Part shown: in pieces, positions 41,880-51,698 of the stretch
Position numbering within the stretch: position 1 is the first letter of the stretch
Layout of the letters: each line of letters opens with the position of its first letter
DNA from: Saccopteryx bilineata
Lineage: Eukaryota; Chordata; Mammalia; Chiroptera; Emballonuridae
Direction: 5' to 3'
Assembly: GCF_036850765.1 (NCBI RefSeq)
Contig: NC_089493.1
Coordinates: forward strand, 266,464,534-266,528,533
DNA length: 64,000 nucleotides
Notes under the pieces: generated by a model
Told to the model about the DNA's origin: nothing
Database searches by the model: none
Seen by the model: the letters and a program-made list of their open reading frames with translations, nothing else
Program-made: the position numbers and the translations under genes

Positions 41880-42169
41880 CTGGAACAAGGCCTCCGTGTC
41901 CTGAGATCTATCTCAATCTCCACCCCGCTCCTCTCTCACCCGCCATGCCCAGCAGAAGCTCTCGGGTCACCCCCACAATCCCATTTCACAAGCGGGGACA
42001 CGGAACAGAGACACTGGACACCTGGGGTTCAGGGCTGGAGAAGGGGTGTTCCCGCGGCGGGAGGGAGGGCCTGCCCCAACTCCCACCCCCCGGCCTGATG
42101 AGTGGGTATTCAGAGCAGAAAGGTCTCCATGGCGCTAGAGGGAGTCAAGGAAGAGGGGCAAGAACTCAC

Positions 42170-42215
42170 CGCCAGTCTGACCCGCGGCGGTGGGCGGGCG
42201 CCGGAACTCGGAGCA
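42170..42215 (-). other. METTL27: METTL27 non-coding first exon (probable)
   Basis: A strong donor 'CTGGCG|GTGAGT' on the minus strand at 42170/42169 lies in CpG-rich sequence directly below the promoter boxes. The 5' border is not determinable and is set from the promoter position. The intron to coding exon 1 would be about 290 bases. Confidence 0.65.
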
Positions 42216-42280
42216 GACTGTAGGGCGCTCTCGATGATTGGTGATTGGCTTCCTTCTAAGAAAAACTGCCCAATCAAAAA
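42190..42280 (-). promoter_or_regulatory. METTL27: METTL27 promoter with three CCAAT boxes
   Basis: Plus-strand ATTGG at 42237-42241 and 42244-42248 (CCAAT on the gene strand) and CCAAT at 42270-42274 lie within 38 bp. A GC box 'GGGCGGGCG' sits at 42192-42200. NF-Y plus Sp1 sites without a TATA box are the usual housekeeping-type promoter. Confidence 0.68.
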
Positions 42281-42556
42281 ATGCGCTGGCAGTCCGCCCC
42301 TCCACCACCGCCAAGAAATTCAAAGTTTTGTACCAGCCGGGGAAGAACATTTTGAGACGCTTATTTGGTAGTTGAGTACGTGAGTTTACGATCTTTTCTG
42401 TGCCCTCCCGGCTCCCAATGTCCTATATGCTTCCTAAAAAGCATGAACTTTTAGGCAGCAGGAGCCTCTTAATTCATAGGGGCAAGAGAGGGAGCTAGGA
42501 TCAGCCTTTATTCTCAGAATGCTCACCAAACACTTTCCAGTAGGGGTTTCTGCGGT

Positions 42557-42715
42557 GGTAAAAATGTTCTATAATGTATGCTGTTCAGTATTGTAGCCAC
42601 TAGCCACATGTAGCTGTTGTGCATTTAAAATGTAGCTAGTGCTACTGAGGAAATGAATTTCCGATTTTATTTTAATAATATAATTGTCCATCTGTGGCTA
42701 GTGGCTTATAGGCCT
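42557..42715. mobile_element. MER5A-like hAT-Charlie relic
   Basis: 'AATGTTCTATAATGTATGCT', 'CCACTAGCCACATGTAGC' and 'CATCTGTGGCTAGTGGC' are MER5A landmarks, a mammal-wide non-autonomous hAT. Confidence 0.72.
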
Positions 42716-42716
42716 G

Positions 42717-42758
42717 GGAGCTTTGTTACTCCAATTGGGAGCTTTGTTACTCCAGTTG
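42717..42758. repeat. 21-bp tandem duplication
   Basis: 'GGGAGCTTTGTTACTCCA' is present twice in tandem, between the two hAT relics. Confidence 0.85.
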
Positions 42759-42975
42759 TGGTCCGCAGGCTTGTAGCATCTGGTCAGTATATTTAGCTAG
42801 GATTGTTCCAGGGGAAGTACTCAGGAGAGTTCGTTAGAAATGCAAATTCTTGAGCCCCATTCCATTCCTACAGGAATCAGAATTTGATGGGGGGGGGGCG
42901 GCAGAAATCTGTATTTTAACAAACTCTCCAAGTGATTTCTAGATAGAGGCAGAGTTTGGAAGGCTGTTGCAATTG
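42759..42975 (-). mobile_element. MER20-like hAT-Charlie relic
   Basis: 'GTTAGAAATGCAAATTCTTG', 'GAGCCCCATTCC' and 'TTTTAACAAACTCTCC' with 'TGGTCCGCAGGC' upstream follow the MER20 arrangement. The exact family is uncertain. Confidence 0.6.
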
Positions 42976-43011
42976 TCTAGGCTGGAAGTGTTGACCTAAA
43001 AATAAAAGGCC

Positions 43012-43360
43012 AGCCCTGGCCAGTTTACTCAGTAGATAGAGCATCGGCCTGGGGTATGGACATCCAGGTTCCATGTCGGGTCAGGGTACATAAGAGAAGC
43101 AGCCATCTGCTTCTCTCCCTGTCCCTTTCCCTTTTCTTTCCCCCTTCCCCTCTCACAGCCAGTGGCTCAATTGGTTCAAACCTCTGCAGGTACTGAGAAT
43201 AGCTTGCTTGGTCCAAGCAGGTCAGCCTCAGGCACTAAAAATAGCTCAGTTAATTCCAGCATGGGCCCCAGACAGTGGTTACCATGTGGATCCCAGTGGG
43301 GGAGCATGCGGGAATCTCTTTCGCTATCTTCCCACCTTTCACTTAGGAAAAAAAAAAAAC
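43012..43360 (+). repeat. SINE, older A relative
   Basis: The head is 'AGCCCTGGCCAGTTTACTCA'. Its interior, with 'AATAGCTCAGTTAATTCC', matches the copy at 8571. It ends in poly(A) followed immediately by the next SINE. Confidence 0.85.
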
Positions 43361-43362
43361 AA

Positions 43363-43731
43363 GGCCCTGGCCGGTTGGCTCAGTGGTAGAGCGTCGGCCT
43401 GGCGTGCAGGAGTCCCGGGTTCGATTCCTGACCAGGGCACACAGGAGAAGCACCCATTTGCTTCTCCACCCCTCCCCCTCTCCTTCCTCTCTGTCTTTCT
43501 CTTCCCCTCCCGCAGCCAAGGTTCCATTGGAGCAAAGTTTGCCCGGGTGCTGAGGATGGCTCCATGGCCTCTGCCTCAGGCGCTAGAATGGCTCTGATTG
43601 CGGCAGAGCGGCACCCCAGATGGGCAAAGCATCGCTCCCTGGTGGGCATGCCGGGTGGATCCCGGTTGGGCGCATGCGGGAGTCTGTCTGACTGCCTCCC
43701 CGTTTCCAACTTCAGAAAAATACAAAAAAAA
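43363..43731 (+). repeat. SINE A, near-consensus
   Basis: The head is 'GGCCCTGGCCGGTTGGCTCA', inserted into the poly(A) of the previous SINE. Its own A tail has evolved into (AAAC)n. Confidence 0.95.
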
Positions 43732-43813
43732 ACACCCAAAACAAAAAAACAAAACCAGAAAGAAAGCTCTAAAACAAACAAACAAACAAACAAACAAACA
43801 AACAAACAAAAAA
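43732..43813. repeat. (AAAC)n microsatellite
   Basis: An A-rich tail with at least ten AAAC units at 43770-43809. The antisense 'FVCLFVCLFVC' frames come from this tract. Confidence 0.93.
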
Positions 43814-44013
43814 GGCCAAAGTGAGAGGCAACAAGTCTGTATTTGCGATCTAAAAGAATAGCTGTTAAGGAAGGACTGATAAAGGAAGAAACACAATAGT
43901 ATTCTGATTTGGAAGTGAAGAAAAGGGGCATTATGAGAAAGGAAAGGGGAATAATTACTTGACCGGAAGGGAGGAATTTCTATAAGTGTTAATAAGCTGA
44001 GAAAGAAATTTCT

Positions 44014-44348
44014 AGCCTGTCCAGGCAGTGGCGCAGTGGATAGAGTGTCGGACTGGGATGTGGAGGACCCAGGTTCGAGACCCCGAGGTCACCAGCTTGA
44101 GCGTGGGCTTATCTGGCTTGAGCAAAAAGCTCACCAGCTTGGACCCAAGGTCGCTGGCTCCAGCAAGGGGTTACTCGGTCTGCTGAAGGCCCACGGTCAA
44201 GGCACATATGAGAAAGCAATCAATGAACAAGTAAGGTGTTGCAACGAAAAACTAATGATTGATGCTTCTCATCTCTCTCCGTTCCTGCCTATTTGCCCCT
44301 ATGCCCCTATCTATCCCTCTCTCTGACTCTCTCTGTGTCCCTTTAAAA
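44014..44348 (+). repeat. SINE B
   Basis: The head is 'GCCTGTCCAGGCAGTGGCGC' and it ends 'GTGTCCCTTTAAAAAAACAA'. Confidence 0.93.
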
Positions 44349-44375
44349 AAACAACACACAACAAAAAAGGACTTT

Positions 44376-44462
44376 GCCAGCTTACAGCCTGTCTCCCACA
44401 CCCAATGTAAACTATAAGCAAGCAAACATATACATCATATTTACAAAATTATTTGACCAACA
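44376..44462 (-). mobile_element. LTR terminal fragment
   Basis: 'CAGCTTACAGCCTGTCTCCC' through 'ATTTGACCAACA' matches the right end of the LTR at 53718-54242 (about 85 bp, minus orientation). This is the U3 start of that LTR family. The rest of the LTR is missing. Confidence 0.8.
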
Positions 44463-44665
44463 CCAAGGTTGCTGGCTTGAGCAAGGGGTCACCTGATCTG
44501 TTGGAGCCCCACAGTCAAGGCACATATGAGAAAGCAATCAATGAACAACTAAGGTGCTGCAATGAAGAATTGATACTTCTCTCATCTCCTTCTTGTCTGT
44601 CCCTATCTGTCCCTCTCTCCGTATCTCTCTCTCTCTGTCTCTGTCACACACAAAAAAATAAAAAT
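44463..44665 (+). repeat. SINE B, 3' part only
   Basis: It starts at 'CCAAGGTTGCTGGCTTGAGC' without the tRNA-like head and runs to the tail. It is joined directly to the LTR fragment, so a deletion or recombination removed the intervening sequence. Confidence 0.88.
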
Positions 44666-44869
44666 AAAAAAAAATTTAAAAAATTTCAGGCTGGTAGTCA
44701 TAATGTCTGTTAGCTTTACAAACAGTTGTTTAGGATATGACGCTACTTTAGGTCCAGTACAAAGGTTATTTTGTCACATTTTAACATTCTAAAAGTTTGA
44801 AAAGTAATACATGCAAGGCGGTTCCTTTGGGGTGGAAGTTTCAACTCCATTTTGAAGTGGCTCCATTTA

Positions 44870-45440
44870 CAGTCTTGTGCCGCGTATTGATGTTTCTGTG
44901 AATGATGGATGGCATTTACTACGGTGGTATACGGCAGGGGTCCCCAAACTTTTTACACAGGGGGCCAGTTCACTGTCCCTCAGACCATTGGAGGGCCGGA
45001 CTATAAAAAAACTATGAACAAATCCCTATGCACACTGCACATATCTTATTTTAAAGTAAAAAAACAAAATGGGAACAAATACAATATTTAAAATAAAGAA
45101 CAAGTAAATTTAAATCAACAAACTGACCAGTATTTCAATGGGAACTATGGGCCTCCTTTTGGCTAATGAGATGGTCAATGTGCTCCTCTCACTGACCACC
45201 AATGAAAGAGGTGCCCCCTCCGGAAGTGTGGCGGGGGCCGGATAAATGGCCTCAGGGGGCCGCATGCAGCCCACGGGCCGTAGTTTGGGGACCCCTGGTA
45301 TACGGGATAGCCTAGATGTGTAGTAGGCTATACCATATATATAGATTTGTGTAAGTATACTCTGATGTTTGCATGATGACAGAATTGCCTAAGGACACAT
45401 TTCTCGGAACGTATCCCTGTCATTAAGTGATGCAGGACTG
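44870..45440. mobile_element. Tigger-type MITE, split by a hAT element
   Basis: The left end is 'CAGTCTTGTGCCGCG'. The right end '...GTCATTAAGTGATGCAGGACTG' is its inverted partner with decay. TA flanks both sides (44868-44869, 45441-45442). Internal 'GGATAGCCTAGATGTGTAG' and 'TCGGAACGTATCCC' match the Tigger3/MER2-like family as I recall it. Without the hAT it is about 208 bp. Confidence 0.78.
44935..45297. mobile_element. 363-bp non-autonomous hAT, nested in the Tigger MITE
   Basis: The ends 'CAGGGGTCCCCAAACT' and 'AGTTTGGGGACCCCTG' are perfect 16-bp inverted repeats. Identical 8-bp flanks 'GTATACGG' lie at 44927-44934 and 45298-45305. The AT-rich core contains 'AAATAAAGAACAAGTAAATT'. It is non-coding. 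Confidence 0.96.
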
Positions 45441-45442
45441 TA

Positions 45443-46177
45443 TATGTTTTTCATGGGTTTGGGTAGAGGTCGTGGCTATGGAGAGGAGTGGATAAAGTTC
45501 AGAGTAGTTTAAGAGGTAGAAGTAGCAGGACTCTGATGATTTAGAGTGTGTGGTATGGGGAAGCAAGATGTCCGAATGGTGCCAGGTTTCTGTGTGAGCC
45601 ATTGTGTGGTAGTAAGCAGTTAGGCAAGAGCGGAGTAAGGATGATAAGCCGGGTATAGAAGGTGCCGTTTCGCTGAGCCATGATAGTAAGAAGCTGGGAA
45701 AACTCCCTGGCAAATGGAATGGAGAAACTGAGACAGCTGAAAAAACTGGCTGAGCAATTTGTAAGGGTACATTTAATTTGCCAGGTACAGAAGGTCTTCA
45801 GGGTAGAAAGCCCCAGGTGCCTAGCAAAGGCCAAAACTTGCCTAGAGTGTGACCTTTCCTCTCCTGGAATATCGCTGGTCATGTAGTTCAGACTTCCTGA
45901 CCTTTCCATACCACTGGTTATACAGTTTAGACGCCCCCTCCTCCCCTTTCCTTCTTAGAAATAACATCTGGGCCTCAGTTGTAGTTCAGCACTAGACCAA
46001 GAAAAGCAGCAAAATCAGGTGGGTGACACCAGGACCAGCCGCAGTGACTAATGACCCCCTGGCCACTGACCAGTCAGTGAAGACTACATTCCTGAAAAGG
46101 CACACCTGGAAAAGCTGATGAATATTTTGTTGAGATTCTTCCCTAAGACCATCTCTAAACTGCCAGCCTTTAAAACC
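45443..46177. other. unassigned intergenic sequence
   Basis: The stretch 46000-46180 plus 46752-46980 (contiguous before hAT insertion) has a promoter-like 'CTTTAAAACCCTCAAGAC' and could be an old LTR. I could not identify a family. No gene was seen. Confidence 0.35.
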
Positions 46178-46185
46178 CTCAAGAC

Positions 46186-46484
46186 CAGGGGTCCCCAAAC
46201 TACGGCCCGCGGGCCACATGCGGCCCCCTGAGGCCATTTATCCGGCCCCTGCCGCACTTCTGGAAGGGCACCTCTTTCATTGATGATCAGTGAGAGGACC
46301 ATAGTTCCCATTGAAATATTGGTCAGTTTGTTGATTTAAATTTACTTGTTCTTTATTTTAAATATTGTATTTGTTCCCGTTTTGTTTTTTTACTTTAAAA
46401 TAAGATATGTGTATTGTGCATAGGAATTTGTTCATAGTTTTTAAAAAATTTTTTTTATTATTTATTCATTTTAGAGAGGAGGGG

Positions 46485-46515
<31 letters not shown>

Positions 46516-46743
46516 GAAGAGAGAGAGAGAGAGAAGGGGGGAGGAGCAGGAAGCATCACCTCCCATATGTGCCTTGACCAGGCAAGCCAGGGTTTTGAAC
46601 CGGCAACCTCAGTGTTTCCAGGTTGACGCTTTATCCACTGTACCACCACAGGTCAGGCCCCATAGTTTTTTTTATAGTCCGGCCCTCCAACAGTCTGAGG
46701 GACAGTGAACTGGTCCCCTGTGTAAAAAGTTTGGGGACCCCTG
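46186..46743. mobile_element. hAT, second copy of the 44935 family, inverted, with a SINE inside
   Basis: The perfect termini 'CAGGGGTCCCCAAACT' and 'AGTTTGGGGACCCCTG' are flanked by identical 8-bp duplications 'CTCAAGAC' (46178-46185, 46744-46751). It lies inverted with respect to the copy 0.9 kb upstream and lacks about 30 bp that copy has around 'GGCTAATGAGATGG'. Confidence 0.96.
46447..46659 (-). repeat. SINE C inside hAT
   Basis: The TSD 'CATAGTTTTT' lies on both sides. It has a long (GA)n tail at 46490-46535. Confidence 0.94.
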
Positions 46744-46991
46744 CTCAAGACAAAGGACGCAGTGCAGCTCTCCATCCCAGGAGCACTCCCATGCCTTTCT
46801 GTTTCCCCACAGGTGTGGATCTCTTAAACTCTAGGGAACCCCATGAGACTTGCAACCAGGGGAGCAGTGGGCAGCAGCAGCTAGTCCTCGGTTGACCCTC
46901 TGAACCTCCCCAAGGTCTCCTTGTCTCTGTCTCTCTAGTGAGTTGACAGCAGCCCTGCCTTGGCTCACTTCTTTCCCATAACGTTCTAGAG

Positions 46992-47110
46992 CAGTGTTTT
47001 TCAACCTCTGGTTCATCCACCAACTGGTACCAGCCAATAATTTCATGCAGGTCCGTGAAAGACTTAACCACCCTGATGTTGTATGAAGATTATTACCCTG
47101 TTACTCCTCC
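46992..47110. mobile_element. possible hAT 5'-end fragment
   Basis: It begins 'CAGTGTTTTTCAACCTCTGG', which is typical of hAT termini, and contains 'CACCAACTGGTACCAGCC'. I find no matching right end or duplication, so it may be truncated. Confidence 0.5.
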
Positions 47111-47402
47111 TGCCCTGGGCCCTTCCTTGTTTCACTGTCTGCAGCTTTAATAACCTGACTCATGTTCTGAAATCTTTCCTGCAGGAAGTCAAGAACCCAC
47201 ACACTATTTGCTGGGCAAGCAAGGCAGACTCGCTCCAGATAACTTTGCCACCAACACTGGGTTTATGGTGGTGCCATTCACAGCAGAGGAACCCAGGAGG
47301 AAGAACAGTTTTGGGGTGAAGAGGATATTAACAGCTTGGGGATGTTTCATTGGAGGTGTCCTTGTGAAGATGTCTAGGAGGCTGTTTGATGCCAAAGTCT
47401 TT

Positions 47403-47732
47403 TATTTTTTAAGTGAGAGAGAGAAGAAGCATCAACTCATAGTTGCTGCACTTTACTTGTTCATTGATTGCTTCTCATACATGCTTTGACCAGGGGGCTC
47501 CAGCTGATCTAGTGACCCCTTGTTCAAGCCAGTGGACCTTGGGTTCAAGCCAGTAACTCTGGGCTTTAAGCCAGTAACCTTTGGGCTCAAGCCAGTGACC
47601 CTGGAAATCATGTCTATGATCTCACACTCAAGCCGGTGAGCCGCCGCTTAAGCGGGTGACTTTGGGGTTTTGATCATGGGTCCTCAGCGTACCAGGTCAA
47701 TGCTCTATCCACTATGCCATCACTGGTTAGGC
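47403..47732 (-). repeat. SINE B, long diverged variant, with TSD
   Basis: 'GATGCCAAAGTCTT' / 'AATGCCAGAGTCTT' flank it. The internal 'CAAGCCAGTGACCCTGG' repeats are of the long type. Confidence 0.88.
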
Positions 47733-47859
47733 AATGCCAGAGTCTTGAGCTTGTTATAGGCCCAAGGTTCGTGTGCCAGGACCAAGGTTCATGTGCCTGA
47801 TGCTTCAAAAGAAAGTTTGGAGCAAGGAAAGGTTTGTTGATCAAGAAGGCCTAACTTGA

Positions 47860-47970
47860 CCTGACCTGTGGTGGCGCAGTGGATAAAGCGTCAACCTGGA
47901 AAAGCTGAGGTTGCCAGTTCAAAACCCTGGGCTTGCCTGGTCAAGGCACATATGGGAGTTGATGCTTTAT

Positions 47971-48008
<38 letters not shown>

Positions 48009-48050
48009 TCTCTATAATGAATAAATAAAATCTTTTTTTTAAAAAAAAAA
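47860..48050 (+). repeat. SINE C with TSD
   Basis: 'AAGAAGGCCTAACTT' lies on both sides. The CT tract at 47974-48005 is near-pure (CT)n. Confidence 0.95.
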
Positions 48051-48096
48051 GAAGGCCTAACTTCAAAAAATGCAAAGACTAATTTTCAAATCCATC

Positions 48097-48442
48097 TTTT
48101 TTTTTTTTTTTTTTTTTTTTTCAGAGACAGAGAGAGAGTCAGAGAGAGGGATAGACAGGGACAGACAGATAAGAACGGAGAGATGAGAAGCATCAATCAT
48201 TAGTTTTTTGTTGCGCATTGTGACACCTTAGTTGTTCATTGATTGCTTTCTCATATGTGCCTTGACTGGGCCTTCAGCAGACCGAGTAACCCCTTGCTTG
48301 AGCTAGTGACCTTGGGTCCAAGCTGGTGAGCTTTTGCTCAAACCAGATGAGCCTGCGCTCAAGCTGCTGACCTCAGGGTCTTGAATCTAGGTCTTCCGCA
48401 TCCCATTCCGACACTATCCACTGTGCCACCGCCTGATCAGGC
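48097..48442 (-). repeat. SINE B with TSD
   Basis: 'TCAAATCCATCTT' flanks it. The left end is a 27-base poly(T). Confidence 0.95.
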
Positions 48443-48504
48443 TCAAATCCATCTTAACAGAATCTGAAATCCAGGCATATTTTATTGTTAAAGGAAGAGA
48501 GATT

Positions 48505-48888
48505 GGCCCTGGCCGGTTGGCTCAGTGGTAGAGAGTCGGCCTGGTGTGCAGGAGTCCTGGGTTCGATTCCCAGCCAGGGCACACAGGAGAAGCGCCCATT
48601 TGCTTCTCCACCCCTCCCCCTCTCCTTCCTCTCTGTCTCTCTCTTCCGCTCCCGCAGCCAAGGCTTCATTGGAGCAAAGTTGGCCCGGGCACTGAGGTTG
48701 GCTCCATGGCCTCTGTCTCAGGTGCTGGAATGGCTCTGGTTGCAACACAGCGACGCCCCAGATGGGCAGAGCATCGCCCCCTGGTGGGCATGCTGGGTGG
48801 ATCCCGGTCGAGCGCACGCGGGAGTCTATCTGACTGCCTCCCCGTTTCCAACTTCAGAAAAATACAAAAAAAAAAAAAAAAAAAAAAA
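48505..48888 (+). repeat. SINE A
   Basis: The head is 'GGCCCTGGCCGGTTGGCTCA' and the poly(A) tail exceeds 20 bases. The 176- and 139-codon frames here lie within it. Confidence 0.95.
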
Positions 48889-49071
48889 GAGAGAAGGGGT
48901 GAAGCAAGGAGCGTGTGCTGGCGTATTAAGCCAACCAGTGAGAAATTTCCGGATAGGCACTAGTAAAAAGAACTCTTGTCTCCCCCACAGGGAAAAGTGT
49001 CCTTGCGTGAAATAATCCACTCTTAACTTCTTAGTCTCACTCTTGTTCTGCCTATAGAAACCTTCCCTTTT

Positions 49072-49605
49072 TGCCCTGGCCAGGTAGCTCAGTTGGTTAT
49101 AACGTTGTCCCCATAAAACAAGTTTTTGGGTTTGATCCCTGGTCAGGGCACATACAAGAATCAACCAATAAGTGCATAAATAAGTGGATGACGGCCCTGG
49201 CCGGTTGGCTCAGAGGTAGAGCGTCGGCCTGGCGTGCGGGGGACCCGGGTTCGATTCCTGACCAGGGCACATAGGAGAAGCGCCCATTTGCTTCTCCACC
49301 TCTGCCCCCCCCTCCTTCCTCTCTGTCTCTCTCTTCCCCTCCCGTAGCCAAGGCTCCATTGGAGCAAAGATGGCCCGGGCGCTGGGGATGGCTCCTTGGC
49401 CTCTGCCCCAGGCGCTAGAGTGGCTCTGGTCGCGGCAGAGCGACCCTCTGGAGGGGCAGAGCACGCCCCCTGGTGGGCAGAGCATCGCCCCTGGTGGGTG
49501 TGCCCGGTGCATGCGGGAGTCTGTCTGACTGTCTCTCCCCGTTTCCAGCTTCAGAAAAATACAAAAAAAAAAAAAAGAAAAAAAAAGTGGATGACAACAA
49601 CAAAA
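49072..49605 (+). repeat. SINE D, split by a SINE A
   Basis: The head part is 49072-49193 ('GCCCTGGCCAGGTAGCTCAG'). The tail after the A insertion is only the repeated target and a few A-rich bases, so the D copy is 3'-truncated or diverged. Confidence 0.85.
49194..49583 (+). repeat. SINE A nested in SINE D
   Basis: The TSD 'AAGTGGATGAC' occurs on both sides. The same arrangement (A inserted at the 'ATAAGTGGA' site of a D element) also occurs at 34761. Confidence 0.95.
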
Positions 49606-49697
49606 AAACCCATTTCCTTTCCAGTCCTTCATAAATGTGCCCCCCTTTTCTCTACCAAATAAAAAGGCCAGATTGAGATAGGGTGTTAAGACATTAA

Positions 49698-50196
49698 AAA
49701 AAATTACTGATTTTACAGAGAGAGGAGAGAGAGGGACGGGGAGTAAGAATTATCATCTCATAGTTGCTTCACTTAAGTTGTTCATTGAATGATTTTTTTG
49801 TGTGTGTATGTGTGACAGAGACAGAGAGAGACAGAGAGAGGGACAGATAGGGACAGACAGAAAGGGAGAGAGATGAGAAGCATCAATTCTTTGTTGTGTC
49901 ACCTTAGTTATTCATTGATTGCTTTCTCATATGTACCTGACCGGAGGGCTACTGCAAACTGAGTGACCCCTTGCTCAAGCCAGCGACTTTGTGGACTCAA
50001 GCTGGTGAGCCTTGCTCAAACCAGATGATCCCACACTCAAGCTGGTGACCTCTGGGTTTCAAACCTGGGTCCTCCGCATCCCAGTTTGACACTCTATTCA
50101 CTGCACCACTGCCTGGACAAGCTGAATGATTGTTTTTACCGGTGACCTCAGCGTTCCAGGGCCATACCCTATCCACTGCACCACCACAGGCCAGGC
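49698..50196 (-). repeat. SINE C-like, older, split by a SINE B
   Basis: 49698-49795 and 50123-50196 join to one element. The head is 'CACCACCACAGGCCAGGC'. Confidence 0.82.
49805..50122 (-). repeat. SINE B nested in SINE C
   Basis: 'GAATGATT' lies on both sides of the insertion. The head is 'CACTGCCTGGACAAGC'. Confidence 0.88.
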
Positions 50197-50280
50197 AAGG
50201 TGGGTTTTGTTAGGGGAAAACCCTGCATCTTCTTAGATTGCCCGTCATCGGAATAAAGCAGTTTAAAAGATTTAATCCCT

Positions 50281-50455
50281 GCCCTGGCTGGATATTTTGG
50301 TTGGTTAGAGATCCTCCTGAAGTGCAGAGGTAACTGGTTTGACCCCTGGTCAGGACACATACAGGAATAGATCAGTGTTCCTGTTTCCCTGTCTCCCTGT
50401 CTCTCTCTCTCTCCCTCCCTTCTTCTCACTAAAATAAATTTTAAAGAAAGATTCA
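50281..50455 (+). repeat. SINE D
   Basis: The head is 'GCCCTGGCTGGATATTTTGG', followed by 'AGTGCAGAGGTAACTGG'. It ends 'CTAAAATAAATTTTAAAG'. Confidence 0.88.
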
Positions 50456-50676
50456 TTCTCTCTCAAGGAGAGCCTTATTGGATGTCATATAACACAGTGG
50501 TCCCCAACCCCCGGGCCGTGGACCGGTACCGGTCTGTGGGCCATTTGGTACCGGTCCACAGCGAAAGAATAAATAACTTACATTATTTCCGTTTTATTTA
50601 TATTTAAGTCTGAACAATGTTTTATTTTATTTATTTATTTATTTATTTTATTATTATTATTATTATTTTGGTATTT

Positions 50677-51028
50677 TTCTGAAGCTGGAAACGGGGAGAG
50701 ACAGACAGACTCCCGCATGTGCCCGACCGGGATCCACCCGGCACGCCCACCAGGGGGCGATGCTCTGCCCCTCCAGGGCGTTGCTCTGCTGTGACCAGAG
50801 CCACTCTAGCGCCTGGGGCAGAGGCCAAGGAGCCATCCCCAGCGCCGGGGTCATCTTTGCTCCAATGGAGCCTTGGCTGCGGGAGGGGAAGAGAGAGACA
50901 GAGAGGAAGGAGGGGGGGTGGTGGAGAAGCAAATGGGCGCTTCTCCTATGTGCCCTGGCCGGGAATCAAACCCGGGTCCCCCGCACGCCAGGCCGACGCT
51001 CTACCGCTGAGCCAACTGGCCAGGGCCA
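50677..51028 (-). repeat. SINE A inside hAT
   Basis: The TSD 'ACAATGTTTTATTTT' lies on both sides. A (TTA)n tract at 50622-50668 sits at its tail. Confidence 0.95.
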
Positions 51029-51145
51029 CAATGTTTTATTTTTAAAAAATGACCAAATTCCCTCTGTTACATCTGTCTAAGACTCACTCTTGATGCTTAT
51101 CTCGTAAGTTCAACAATTATGTTTTATTATTATTATTTTTTAGAT

Positions 51146-51328
51146 TTTATTTATTCATTTTATTTAGAGAGAGAGCGGAGAGAGAGAGATAGAGAGAGAG
51201 AGAACAGGAGGAGGAGCAGGAAGCATCAACTCCCACATGCGCCTTGACCAGGCAAGCCCAGGGTTTTGAACCGGTGACCTCAGCATTCCAGGTCGACGCT
51301 TTATCCACTGTGCCACCACAGGTCAGGC
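51146..51328 (-). repeat. SINE C inside hAT
   Basis: The head is 'GTGCCACCACAGGTCAGGCC'. 'CAACAATTAT' / 'CGACAATTAT' flank it. Confidence 0.94.
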
Positions 51329-51356
51329 CTCGACAATTATATTTTATAATTTTTAT

Positions 51357-51507
51357 TTATTTATTTATTCATTTTAGGGGGGGGGGGAAGAGAGAAAGAG
51401 AGAGAGAGAGAGAAGGGGGAGGAGCAGGAAGCATCAACTCCCATATGTGCCTTGACCAGGCAAGCCAGGGTTTTGAACTGGCAACCTCAGTGTTTCCAGG
51501 TTGACGC
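51357..51507 (-). repeat. SINE C inside hAT, head-truncated
   Basis: It stops at 'CCAGGTTGACG' and lacks the last 30 bases of the head, yet it has the target duplication 'CAATTATATTTTA'. So it inserted in that shortened form. A poly(G) run lies at 51378-51388. Confidence 0.9.
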
Positions 51508-51698
51508 AATTATATTTTAAAATACCACAGTTTTTACGCTGGTCGCATAATTTTATTTTGTGCATTTATCCATCCCACCCTAAAGGCCAGTCTGTGAAAA
51601 TATTTTCTGACATTAAACCGGTCTGTGACCCCAAAAAGATTGGGGACCACTGATGTAACAGCACAAACACCAGCTTTTTAATTTTTTTTTTATTTTCC

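Larger units (their letters stand above)
50495..51652. mobile_element. non-autonomous hAT with three nested SINEs
   Basis: The left end 'CAGTGGTCCCCAACCCCC' pairs with the right end 'AAGATTGGGGACCACTG'. The flanks are 'ATATAACA' (50487-50494) and 'ATGTAACA' (51653-51660), 7 of 8 identical. The subterminal 'CCGGTACCGGTCTGTGGGCC' pairs with 'ACCGGTCTGTGACCCC' in part. It is a third hAT family in this window. Confidence 0.92.

Noticed and set aside
45541..45909. 122-codon antisense frame at 45.5-45.9 kb
   Set aside because: It shows no domain or start context, and the frame crosses unassigned, probably repeat-derived sequence.
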